64,000 nucleotides of DNA, from the NCBI RefSeq assembly GCF_000970285.1, contig NZ_CP009516.1:2769036-2833035 (forward strand), in the 5' to 3' direction. The notes beneath the pieces are model-generated. The model was not told where the DNA came from and did not search any database. It saw nothing but the letters and a program-made list of their open reading frames with translations. A program made the position numbers and the translations under genes. Of the stretch, positions 9,262 to 17,224 are shown piece by piece; the first letter of the stretch is position 1, and every line of letters begins with the position of its first letter. This DNA comes from Methanosarcina horonobensis HB-1 = JCM 15518 (lineage in GTDB: Archaea; Halobacteriota; Methanosarcinia; Methanosarcinales; Methanosarcinaceae).

Positions 9262-9801
9262 ATGCCTCTTATTTTTTTTCCTATCAGCACCGAAAGGCTG
9301 TGCTTAGTTCCTGCAAGTGTGAAACTTTATCTTCTGGAACTGCACGACCGTCAGGCTTTTGCTTCATCTCTCAAAGCTAATGTTCCGGCGGGATGGCCGC
9401 CTGATCAGATAACCCCTGAGGTAATCGAAGAATTCATAGGAAGGATGAAGACAAGAGACCGAAAAATTTGGAGTTTCTACTGGCTTCTACACCAGAAGGC
9501 TTCAGAATTGCCTGTCCTGATAGGAAGTGGAGGATTTCTTGCTCACGAAAACGGGACTCTTGAGATAGGATATTCCGTCCTTTCTGATTACCAGAATAAA
9601 GGGTATGCAACGGAAGCGGTCCGATCTATGCTGCATTGGGCTCTGTCCAGTCTTAAACAAGACTGCATTATAGCCAATACATACCCACACCTGAAGGCTT
9701 CGATTCGTGTACTGGAAAAAAACAGTTTTCTTTTTAAAGGAGACGGACCTGAAGAAGGAACAATAACTTATGAGTTTCGACGAAGAAATGGAAATCTCTG
9801 A
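9262..9801 (+). CDS. GNAT-family N-acetyltransferase (RimJ/RimL type)
   Basis: 179 residues. The N-terminal STERLCLVPAS is the usual first strand of RimJ-like acetyltransferases. GTLEIGYSVLSDYQNKGYAT holds the acetyl-CoA pyrophosphate loop (Q/R-x-x-G-x-A/G). NTYPHLKASIRVLEKNSFLF is the family's A-S-x-x-V-x-E-K-x-G-F block, with Ser for Gly. It transfers acetyl from acetyl-CoA to an amino group; the substrate is unknown. The start at 9262 has no clear Shine-Dalgarno. It follows small-RNA-like copy 1 and may be read from the same promoter. Confidence 0.85.
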   Translation: MPLIFFPISTERLCLVPASVKLYLLELHDRQAFASSLKANVPAGWPPDQITPEVIEEFIGRMKTRDRKIWSFYWLLHQKASELPVLIGSGGFLAHENGTLEIGYSVLSDYQNKGYATEAVRSMLHWALSSLKQDCIIANTYPHLKASIRVLEKNSFLFKGDGPEEGTITYEFRRRNGNL

Positions 9802-10445
9802 ACCATACCGAAGTTTTTACGGAGCTGTTGTAGCATCATATTGATTTTTGAATGTATGAGATAGTAACTGCATTAAAATCATAGGCACAGTACTACAGGA
9901 TGCTGCGAAATTATTAAAATTTAAATTATTAAAATATAATTTATTAAAATAATTAGGGTACTTCTAGAAAAGGATGAAAAAGGCAGTGTAAACTTAATCA
10001 TATATTTATAATTATTATATCCATATCGGGTATCTGAAAACCTCTTTTGAAGTACCCTACTTTCCTATCCCCAAATTATGACCTCAACGAAAAACAGATG
10101 CCCCTCTCCTTCAAACCGCGTTTTCTAATCACACATTCTTCGTAAAATATACTTTTTCTTAATAGTCCGTTTTTGCACTGCATATAACTGTCTTCATACG
10201 CTACTTATTTACAGTTTTTTCTATTATTTCCAGTCCTTCTTCTACCACAATACAATTCAGCTATTTTTTCCGTTCACGAAGCCAGCTATCTTTTTCGTTC
10301 ATGAAACTGAAAAATAAATAGAGTGATAAGTAAACAGAATAATATATATAGACAATAATAACAAAATAAAAAAAACATACAAGTGCTTAACCAGAAGTAA
10401 TAGATGTAACCAAAATTCTGGAACAGCTTATAAGGAGACGATAAA
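9802..10445. other. Intergenic region around small-RNA-like copy 2
   Basis: The region holds the element at 10025-10107, and AAGGAG at about 10431 that serves the TTG start of the next gene. The rest is AT-rich with no credible open frame. Confidence 0.5.
10025..10107 (+). ncRNA. Candidate small RNA, copy 2 of 3
   Basis: The arms CGGGTATCTG (10027-10036) and CAGATGCCCC (10095-10104) pair over 9-10 bases with one G-T wobble, so pairing is kept although the base changed. The enclosed loop begins AAAACCTCTTTT and is C-rich and poor in G. A TATA-like ATATTTATAATT sits about 25 bases upstream (near 10000). The 3' flank is CTCTCCTTC. Confidence 0.5.
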
Positions 10446-10745
10446 TTGTCAGAAAATCCCTTGCAGGTTATAATGGATAAAGACCCTGAATTTTTCAAAC
10501 TTCTCGAAAGTACTCGCAGACTTGCATTTTCAGAAGGTGGAATGCCAATGAAATACAAGTTCCTCATTGCAATGGCTCTGGATGCAGCTAATGGTGCAGT
10601 TGATGGGGTAAAAGTCCTTGCAGTTCAGGCGATGCAGGCAGGGGCTACAAAAGAAGAGGTTATGGAAGCAATAAGGATAGCCCAGTATATTTTTGGAGTT
10701 GGAAGCGTTTACACGGCTGCAAGAGCTCTTAACGATGTTTTATAA
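10446..10745 (+). CDS. Carboxymuconolactone decarboxylase (AhpD-like) family protein without catalytic cysteines
   Basis: 99 residues from TTG 10446, chosen because AAGGAG lies 9 bases before it. The helical core EGGMPMKYKFLIAMALDAANGAVDG followed by AGATKEEVMEAIRIAQYIFG matches the CMD/AhpD fold, which forms trimers or hexamers. Peroxidase-type members carry CxxC at the place where this one reads ANGA, so it has no redox cysteines and is unlikely to be a disulfide peroxidase. Its role is unknown. It is flanked on both sides by small-RNA-like elements. Confidence 0.75.
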   Translation: MSENPLQVIMDKDPEFFKLLESTRRLAFSEGGMPMKYKFLIAMALDAANGAVDGVKVLAVQAMQAGATKEEVMEAIRIAQYIFGVGSVYTAARALNDVL

Positions 10746-11337
10746 GCTCGATTTACAGACAGAGTTCAGGTAGAAAATTTTACCTGAACTTGCTTTTCCT
10801 AATTATTAGCATCCTGTTAAATTGCCAGTTCATTAATAGATGCGAGTCTTTGAGAGTTCATCAATCAGATTTTATCAATTATACTAACCAAGATCATCAA
10901 TAATATTAGCATAACCAACTTTATTGTCTAATTTTATCTACCACTTACTTTTGCTGTCTTTATAATGATATTTGTGGAAAGTAAATAACGATAATTTCAC
11001 TATTTTTATATGCGATGGAAGACTAAGTAACATAGGGAACAGGGCATCTGAGAAAACTCTTTTTCTCAATATATATCCCAAACTCATATCCACCTAAACT
11101 CAATCCCAAGAACCAGATGCCCTTCCCCCAATTTGAAAGGTCTGGCTAAAAATTAATTTTTTCATCGATCTATGAGTGATCAGTCAATCAAATATGAAGA
11201 TTAATTGACCGATTAATCTAAAAAATAAGTAGTCAATTATAATTAAGCAGTAAATCATAGGCAATGTATCATACATAGTAGATCAAAAGATCGTTCCGGA
11301 AAGATAAAGCAGTTAAAAGTTGCAAGGAGAAAGAAAG
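10746..11337. other. Intergenic region around small-RNA-like copy 3
   Basis: It contains the element at 11039-11128 and, nearer the aldo/keto reductase gene, an AT-rich stretch with several TCAATTA/TTAATTGA blocks that could be its promoter. No further gene seen. Confidence 0.5.
11039..11128 (+). ncRNA. Candidate small RNA, copy 3 of 3
   Basis: The arms AGGGCATCTG (11041-11050) and CAGATGCCCT (11114-11123) are exact complements over 10 bases. The loop starts AGAAAACTCTTTTTCTC, itself a small hairpin, and then has C-rich blocks without G. A TATA-like TTTTTATATG at about 11003-11012 would place the transcript start near 11035. The 3' arm is followed by TCCCCCAATTTG, like copy 1. Confidence 0.55.
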
Positions 11338-12540
11338 ATGCTTTACAGAAAGATGCCAAAGAATGGAGACGAACTCTCCGTACTGGGGTTCGGGTGTATG
11401 CGCCTGCCAGTAAAAGAAGACGGCACAATAGATGAAAGCAGGGCAATGAGCCAGGTACGTTATACAATCGATCACGGAGTAAACTACATAGACACTGCAT
11501 GGCCTTACCATATGGGAGAAAGCGAACCTTTTGTAGGAAGGACTCTTGCTGATGGATATCGGGAAAAAGTTAAACTTGCTACAAAATTGCCCTCCTGGCT
11601 CATAGCGAGCAGAGAAGACATGGACCGGTACTTAAATGCCCAGCTTGAGAGGCTAAGGACAGATCATATAGACTACTATTTAGTCCACGGTCTCGCAGGA
11701 GAGGTATGGGACAAACTGGAAGCTCTTGGTGTGACCGATTTCCTTGATAAAGCAAAGGCTGATGGCCGTATTATCAACGCCGGCTTTTCTTTCCACGGGT
11801 CAATAGAGGACTTTAAACGGATTGTAGATGCATATCCCTGGACCTTCTGCCAGATCCAGTACAATTTCATGGACGAAAACCACCAGGCAGGAACTGAAGG
11901 GCTTAAGTATGCAGCTTCAAAGGACCTGGGTGTTATTGTCATGGAGCCTCTGCTCGGAGGCAATCTGGCAAGTCCGATACCTTCTGAAGTAGAGGAGATA
12001 TGGAACGAAGCGGCGGTAAAACGCACGCCTGTAGAATGGGCACTCCGCTGGGTGTGGAACCATTCTGAGGTTACGGTTGTGCTCTCTGGCATGAATGAAG
12101 AGTCTCAGGTTGAAGAGAACCTGAAAATAGCAGATGAAGCCTATCCGAACTCTCTGACTGAAGCAGAAGTACAGCTTGTCAATAAAGTTGAGCAAAAATA
12201 CCGTCAGCTCATGAAGATTGGCTGCACGGGTTGCAAGTATTGCATGCCCTGCCCTTCAGGAGTTGACGTCCCTGAATGCTTCAGTATTTACAATAACCTG
12301 CACATGTTCGGGAATGTGGAGGGGGCCAGATTCAAGTATGCAGTCACGATGAGCGGAATATTTACAAATACCGAACCAGGGGGATTTGCTTCTCAGTGCA
12401 TTGAGTGCGGTCAATGTATGGAGAAATGTCCCCAGGGTCTGAAAATCCCTGAGCTTCTCAAAGCTGTGGTAGAAGAGCTGGAGGGACCTGACCTGGAGCA
12501 GAGGATAGCCATGGCTAAGCGGATCTTCAAGAAGGGTTAA
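11338..12540 (+). CDS. Aldo/keto reductase with C-terminal di-[4Fe-4S] ferredoxin domain, copy 1
   Basis: 400 residues from ATG 11338, which follows AAGGAGA; the frame opens earlier at a TTG without ribosome site. The AKR tetrad is readable as D52 (NYIDTAW), Y57, K83 (ATKLPSW) and H117 (YYLVHGL), followed by a TIM-barrel pattern. The C-terminal part has two cysteine groups, CTGCKYCMPCPSG and CIECGQCMEKCPQG, each able to hold a 4Fe-4S cluster. Electrons from ferredoxin could thus reach the barrel's active site in place of, or beside, NADPH (inference). Substrate unknown. Two paralogues follow at 14.1 and 15.4 kb. Confidence 0.9.
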   Translation: MLYRKMPKNGDELSVLGFGCMRLPVKEDGTIDESRAMSQVRYTIDHGVNYIDTAWPYHMGESEPFVGRTLADGYREKVKLATKLPSWLIASREDMDRYLNAQLERLRTDHIDYYLVHGLAGEVWDKLEALGVTDFLDKAKADGRIINAGFSFHGSIEDFKRIVDAYPWTFCQIQYNFMDENHQAGTEGLKYAASKDLGVIVMEPLLGGNLASPIPSEVEEIWNEAAVKRTPVEWALRWVWNHSEVTVVLSGMNEESQVEENLKIADEAYPNSLTEAEVQLVNKVEQKYRQLMKIGCTGCKYCMPCPSGVDVPECFSIYNNLHMFGNVEGARFKYAVTMSGIFTNTEPGGFASQCIECGQCMEKCPQGLKIPELLKAVVEELEGPDLEQRIAMAKRIFKKG

Positions 12541-12895
12541 CTGCATAACAAAATCTAATAATCAATGCCAGTATATTATTAATCAGCTAATAAAAAATTA
12601 AAAACTTGATCAAAGCTGAAGGAAATCAGTGACTAAAATAATTAAGTCATTGTTCGGAACAAACGATAAAAATGAAAGAGAATAGAAAATTGAAGTAACG
12701 GCAAAAAATAATTTGTAAAAGCTGTTCTTCTTTCGTTTTTTTTGGTTTTTTAGATCAATTTGACAAGTGGATACCAATCATATCTCCGGAATACTATCGA
12801 AATAATGTTAGTCCAATGAGATAATTATTTATAGTAAGTATATCTAGTTTATATCAACGTACAATCAAAAAAGAACTTAATAGTGGGGAAAAAAT
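12541..12895. other. Intergenic region, promoter of DUF1699 gene
   Basis: AT-rich. A TATA-like ATTATTTATAGT near 12825 and GTGGGGA just before the ATG at 12896 serve the next gene. A T-rich stretch at 12733-12750 could end the preceding transcript. Nothing else seen. Confidence 0.5.
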
Positions 12896-13303
12896 ATGAG
12901 AATAAGAGTGGTTAGTTCAAGAGAAGAAATCTTTACACTCAATCCTAATGAGCGTCTTGTTCACCTGGCTTTCAGGCCTTCAAATAAGGATATTTTTGGA
13001 TTGGTAGAGACCTGTCCGAAGATTGAGGTAATTCAGTTACCCAAATCTTATATGGCTACAGTTTCAAAATCCATAGAAATGTTCCTGCAGATGCAACGAG
13101 TCCAGCTCCTGGAAGGAGATGTCTGGGGACACAGGAAAGACATAAACGAATACTACGCAATTCCCTCTTCAGTGATTGAAAAGATTAAGGAAATGAAAAC
13201 CGAAGGTAAAGCAACTGAGGAAATTGAGAAAAAGGTTTCAAGGGAAAGCAAGCTTAACCCTGAAATGGTCGCTTATATCCTGAACAAGGAAGTCTCTGCC
13301 TGA
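12896..13303 (+). CDS. DUF1699 family protein
   Basis: 135 residues, MRIRVVSSREEI onwards, matching my memory of the short, strongly conserved DUF1699 family of Methanosarcina-type archaea. It has a compact alpha/beta first half (VHLAFRPSNKDIFGLVETCP) and a helical, charged second half (IEKIKEMKTEGKATEEIEKK) that could be a DNA- or protein-binding helix pair. No catalytic motif, signal or membrane segment. Function is unknown. It has its own promoter and a downstream hairpin, so it is probably monocistronic. Confidence 0.75.
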   Translation: MRIRVVSSREEIFTLNPNERLVHLAFRPSNKDIFGLVETCPKIEVIQLPKSYMATVSKSIEMFLQMQRVQLLEGDVWGHRKDINEYYAIPSSVIEKIKEMKTEGKATEEIEKKVSRESKLNPEMVAYILNKEVSA

Positions 13304-14126
13304 ATTCAAATGCAATAAAAATTTTAGTGGGTGTTTTGCTGGAGATTAGAGGATAGAAATGGGTTGCGTCTCCCGTTATCTAATCTCCAACTTAAATTTT
13401 GAGACTTTTTTCTAACATTCTATGAAATCGTCAAAATTAAAATTAAACCTCTGACAATTCTTTCTCACTATAGTATTAATCAGCTTGCAGGATTATAGAT
13501 TTTATTATCCAATGTCATTTGAATTCCTGAAATATAAATACAGGAGAATTTCGGGAAAGAAGCAGGCAGATACTAAGTGGAAATGATCTTCTTTGGAAAT
13601 TAAAGTTTTATTTATTCAAAGACTCCAGTAATTTCTTCACATAAAATGGATAATTTTTTTGAATAATCTTACTCTCTTGAATTATTTCTATATTTGCATG
13701 TTTTTTCATATGCTGTCGTCTACAGAAATATTAATGTATATTTTTCTATTGTAAACTCAGAAATGAAAAAAATGAAAGATAACAGCAGATTTCCATAGAC
13801 ATATTACGCCATTTTTATGCACATATTTTAAAAAAATAGCTGAGAGCATTGATTCTGAACTGAAAACCGTTATTCTAAATATATCCTATAATCTAATTTT
13901 GAAATAGGAATCTAATCTTGAGATGCTATTTTGAGAGATGTTAAAGGCGGAAATTGACAAAGTCTATTCATTTTTCAGTCAAAAATAAATCTGAAATTAG
14001 GTACTTTGACTGCCTGAGAATTAAAATCGGTCATTGTTACGAACTTTGGAGGACAAAAAGAGCACTTGCGGTTATCTCATAAGAGAAGGAGAAAAACAGG
14101 AAAAGGGGAAACAAGGGGGGAAATAA
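13304..14126. other. Long intergenic region with a 3' hairpin
   Basis: Beyond the hairpin at 13340-13389 this 820-base stretch is AT-rich and carries only short unsupported frames. The last 25 bases hold a G-rich ribosome site (AAGGGGGG) for the next gene. Confidence 0.5.
13340..13389. terminator. Hairpin behind DUF1699 gene
   Basis: TGGAGATTAGA (13340-13350) and TCTAATCTCCA (13379-13389) are exact inverted repeats of 11 bp around a 28-nt loop that is itself GC-rich. It starts 36 bases after the stop codon. It may end the transcript or protect its 3' end. Confidence 0.55.
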
Positions 14127-15323
14127 ATACTCTATAGAAGGATGCCTGAGAATGGGGATGAACTTTCAATACTGGGTTTGGGGTGCATGAGGCTTCCTGT
14201 TAAAGACGGAAAGATTGATGGAAAGAGAGCAAAGAGCCAGGTCCGTCACTTAATCGATCACGGAGTAAATTACCTTGATACAGCCTGGACATATCATATG
14301 GGAGAAAACGAGCTATTTCTGGGAAGTGTTCTTGCTGACGGATACCGCGAAAAGGTCAAACTCGCAACAAAACTTCCTTCCTGGATAGTGAAAAGCAGGG
14401 AAGATATGGACAGGATTCTCGATGCCCAGCTTGAAAGGCTCAGGACAGATTATATAGATTACTATCTCCTGCACAATCTTACCGGAGCTTTATGGTATAA
14501 AATGAAAAGTCTCGGTGCACTGGGATTCCTTGATAGGGCAAAGGCTAATGGACGAGTCATAAATGCCGGTTTTTCTTTCCACGGCTCAGTTGAGGAGTTT
14601 AAGCTCATTGTCAATTCATATCCCTGGACTTTCTGCCAGATCCAGTACAACTTTCTGGACGAGAAGAACCAGGCTGGAACGGAAGGACTGGAATATGCCG
14701 CTTCAAAGGGACTGGGCATAATTGTTATGGAGCCTTTGCGCGGAGGTAAGCTCACCAGTCCGGTGCCTCCTGAAATAAAAGAGATCTGGAACGAAGCGGC
14801 GGTAAAACGCACACCTGCAGAATGGGCTCTCCGCTGGGTATGGAACCATCCGGAAGTTACTGCTGTGCTCTCCGGCATGAATGAAGAATCTCATATTGAA
14901 GAAAACCTGAAAATAGCAGATGAAGCCTATCCGAATTCTCTGAACGAAGAGGAACTCAGGCTTGTAAAAAGAGTGGAGCAGAAGTATAGAGATCTTATGA
15001 AAACAGGCTGTACAGGCTGCAGATACTGTATGCCCTGCCCTTCAGGAGTCGATATTCCGACCTGCTTTGAGGTATATGACAACCTGTACCTTTCAGGGAA
15101 TGAAAAAGAAGCAAAACTCATGTATGCGGCAAAAGCAGGTGGAATAATAAGAGGAGATATACCTGGATATGCTTCGCGGTGCATGCAGTGCAAGGAGTGC
15201 CTTGAAAAATGCCCGCAGCACCTGGATATACCCGGCCTGCTTAAAGTTATTGCAGAGAAATTTGAAGGTCCTGATCTGGAAACATGGAAAGCCGCTGCAA
15301 GACAGACTTTCAGGGTAGACTGA
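14127..15323 (+). CDS. Aldo/keto reductase with C-terminal ferredoxin domain, copy 2; start codon ATA or ATG 14142
   Basis: Same architecture as the 11.3-kb copy: D, Y, K and H of the AKR tetrad are kept (LDTAWTYHMGENE, ATKLPSW, YYLLHNL), as are both cysteine groups (CTGCRYCMPCPSG, CMQCKECLEKCPQ). The paralogues begin M-L-Y-R; here the matching codon is ATA at 14127, 6 bases behind AAGGGGGG. The first ATG is 14142, about 21 bases from that site. Either ATA is used, translation starts weakly at 14142, or the gene is dying. The middle 500 bp is nearly identical to copy 3. It is the most divergent in the catalytic entry (His-Asn for His-Gly). Confidence 0.8.
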   Translation: MLYRRMPENGDELSILGLGCMRLPVKDGKIDGKRAKSQVRHLIDHGVNYLDTAWTYHMGENELFLGSVLADGYREKVKLATKLPSWIVKSREDMDRILDAQLERLRTDYIDYYLLHNLTGALWYKMKSLGALGFLDRAKANGRVINAGFSFHGSVEEFKLIVNSYPWTFCQIQYNFLDEKNQAGTEGLEYAASKGLGIIVMEPLRGGKLTSPVPPEIKEIWNEAAVKRTPAEWALRWVWNHPEVTAVLSGMNEESHIEENLKIADEAYPNSLNEEELRLVKRVEQKYRDLMKTGCTGCRYCMPCPSGVDIPTCFEVYDNLYLSGNEKEAKLMYAAKAGGIIRGDIPGYASRCMQCKECLEKCPQHLDIPGLLKVIAEKFEGPDLETWKAAARQTFRVD

Positions 15324-15430
15324 ATGTTAAGAAACAAGTAAAATTAAGGAACGATTAAATTTAAAATCCATTTAAAGTGCAGAAACCCTTAAAAAGCAGG
15401 GAAACAACTTAAAGCTGTAAGGTGATGGAA

Positions 15431-16627
15431 ATGCTGTACAGAAAAATGTCAGGAAATAGAGACGAACTTTCTATATTAGGATTCGGATGCATGCGCCTTC
15501 CTCTCAAAGAAGGAAAAATAGACGAGGAAAGAGCCAGACAGCAGGTGCGCCATGCAATCGATCATGGAGTAAACTACATAGACACAGCATGGCCTTACCA
15601 CATGGGAGAAAGTGAGCCTTTCGTAGGGAGAGCTCTTGCTGACGGATACCGCGAAAAGGTCAAACTCGCAACAAAACTTCCTTCCTGGACAGTGAAAAGC
15701 AGGGAAGATATGGACAGGATTCTCAATGCCCAGCTTGAGAAGCTCAGGACAGATCATATCGACTATTATCTTGTTCATGGGCTCGTGGGAGCATTATGGG
15801 ATAAAATGGAAACGCTTGATGTTCTTGGTTTTCTTGACCAGGCAAAAGCTGACGGACGAGTCATAAATGCCGGTTTTTCTTTCCACGGCTCAGTTGAGGA
15901 GTTTAAGCTCATTGTCGATTCATATCCCTGGACTTTCTGCCAGATCCAGTACAACTTTCTGGACGAGAAGAACCAGGCTGGAACGGAAGGACTGGAATAT
16001 GCCGCTTCAAAGGGACTGGGTGTAATCGTTATGGAGCCTTTGCGCGGAGGTAAGCTCACCAGTCCGGTGCCTCCTGAAATAAAAGAGATCTGGAACGAAG
16101 CGGCGGTAAAACGCACACCTGCAGAATGGGCTCTCCGCTGGGTATGGAACCATCCGGAAGTTACTGCTGTGCTCTCCGGCATGAATGAAGAATCTCATAT
16201 TGAAGAAAACCTGAAAATAGCAGATGAAGCCTATCCGAATTCTCTGAACGAAGAGGAACTCAGGCTTGTAAAAAGAGTGGAGCAGAAGTATAGAGATCTT
16301 ATGAAAACAGGCTGTACAGGCTGCAGATACTGTATGCCCTGCCCTTCAGGAGTCGATATTCCAGGCTGTTTTGAAATTTATGATAACTTTTACCTCTCAG
16401 GGAATGAAAAAGAAGCAAAACTCATGTATGCGGCAAAGCCCGGAGGAATAATAAGGGGCGATGTTCCGGGATATGCTTCTCAGTGCGTGCAGTGCGGGCA
16501 GTGTATTGAAAAATGTCCCCAGCATCTTGATATACCCTCAATCCTTAAAGCCGTTGCAGATGAATTTGAAGGAAAAGATTTCAAGGGATGGAGAGTTATG
16601 GCGAAAAGAGCTTTTGGGAAAGAGTAA
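15431..16627 (+). CDS. Aldo/keto reductase with C-terminal ferredoxin domain, copy 3
   Basis: 398 residues from ATG 15431, placed by alignment with the first copy (MLYRKM) and by AAGGTGAT 6 bases upstream; ATG 15425 is also in frame. The tetrad D-Y-K-H is intact (YIDTAWPYHMGESE, ATKLPSW, YYLVHGL). Two 4Fe-4S cysteine groups close the protein (CTGCRYCMPCPSG, CVQCGQCIEKCPQ). Only ~108 bases separate it from copy 2, so the two may be co-transcribed. A long block is almost identical in sequence to copy 2. Confidence 0.9.
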   Translation: MLYRKMSGNRDELSILGFGCMRLPLKEGKIDEERARQQVRHAIDHGVNYIDTAWPYHMGESEPFVGRALADGYREKVKLATKLPSWTVKSREDMDRILNAQLEKLRTDHIDYYLVHGLVGALWDKMETLDVLGFLDQAKADGRVINAGFSFHGSVEEFKLIVDSYPWTFCQIQYNFLDEKNQAGTEGLEYAASKGLGVIVMEPLRGGKLTSPVPPEIKEIWNEAAVKRTPAEWALRWVWNHPEVTAVLSGMNEESHIEENLKIADEAYPNSLNEEELRLVKRVEQKYRDLMKTGCTGCRYCMPCPSGVDIPGCFEIYDNFYLSGNEKEAKLMYAAKPGGIIRGDVPGYASQCVQCGQCIEKCPQHLDIPSILKAVADEFEGKDFKGWRVMAKRAFGKE

Positions 16628-17140
16628 AGACAAAGTAACTCTGCCACCAGTGTCTTTTTAGAACCCGGAATTTTTATTCAACCTGATCTCTGTGGCATTA
16701 AGCTTTCTAACCTTAATTTCCTTCTACCCGAATCAGTCGGGCTGATTTTTAAAGCCAGCTGTAGAGCTATTAGATATAACTAAAGCTAATACTACTATGG
16801 AACTACAATGAAAACTATAACTGAAAAATCAAGTTTTTTTATTCCAGTCTTTGTTTTTTGCAGATCCAACAGGGCTTTTTACTCAGCCTGCAAGAATTCT
16901 TGGGAATTGCCAGTTTTTAAATCCGCCTTATTTAGCACACCAGCTACAACTTTATAGAACAGTTTTGTCGGATAACGAGCAAAAAGGTACCAAGCAATAG
17001 AAAGTATAGATAAAATTTTATTCTTCAGATGCTATTATAGTATATCAGGAACACGGAGTAGATTCACAAAATAAGTTTGTGCTCAAAGAGAACTAAAAAC
17101 GGATATAGAAATTTTTGCTATTTTTTAAAAAAGACAATGA
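16628..17140. other. Intergenic region
   Basis: AT-rich with a short hairpin (CCGAATCAGTCGG, near 16728) behind the reductase gene. No gene seen; from 17141 the frame of the following kinase is open. Confidence 0.45.
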
Positions 17141-17224
17141 ACTTACTTTTCAGTACAGAGCAAGACAGAAAGCATCCACCTAGTCAATGAAAAAATTTTG
17201 ATACTGCCTGAGGATGGAACTATA

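Noticed and set aside
11676-12092. 138-codon minus-strand frame inside aldo/keto reductase copy 1, repeated in copies 2 and 3
   Set aside because: It follows the reading of the coding strand in all three paralogues, so it is a shadow of codon bias. There is no ribosome site or promoter.
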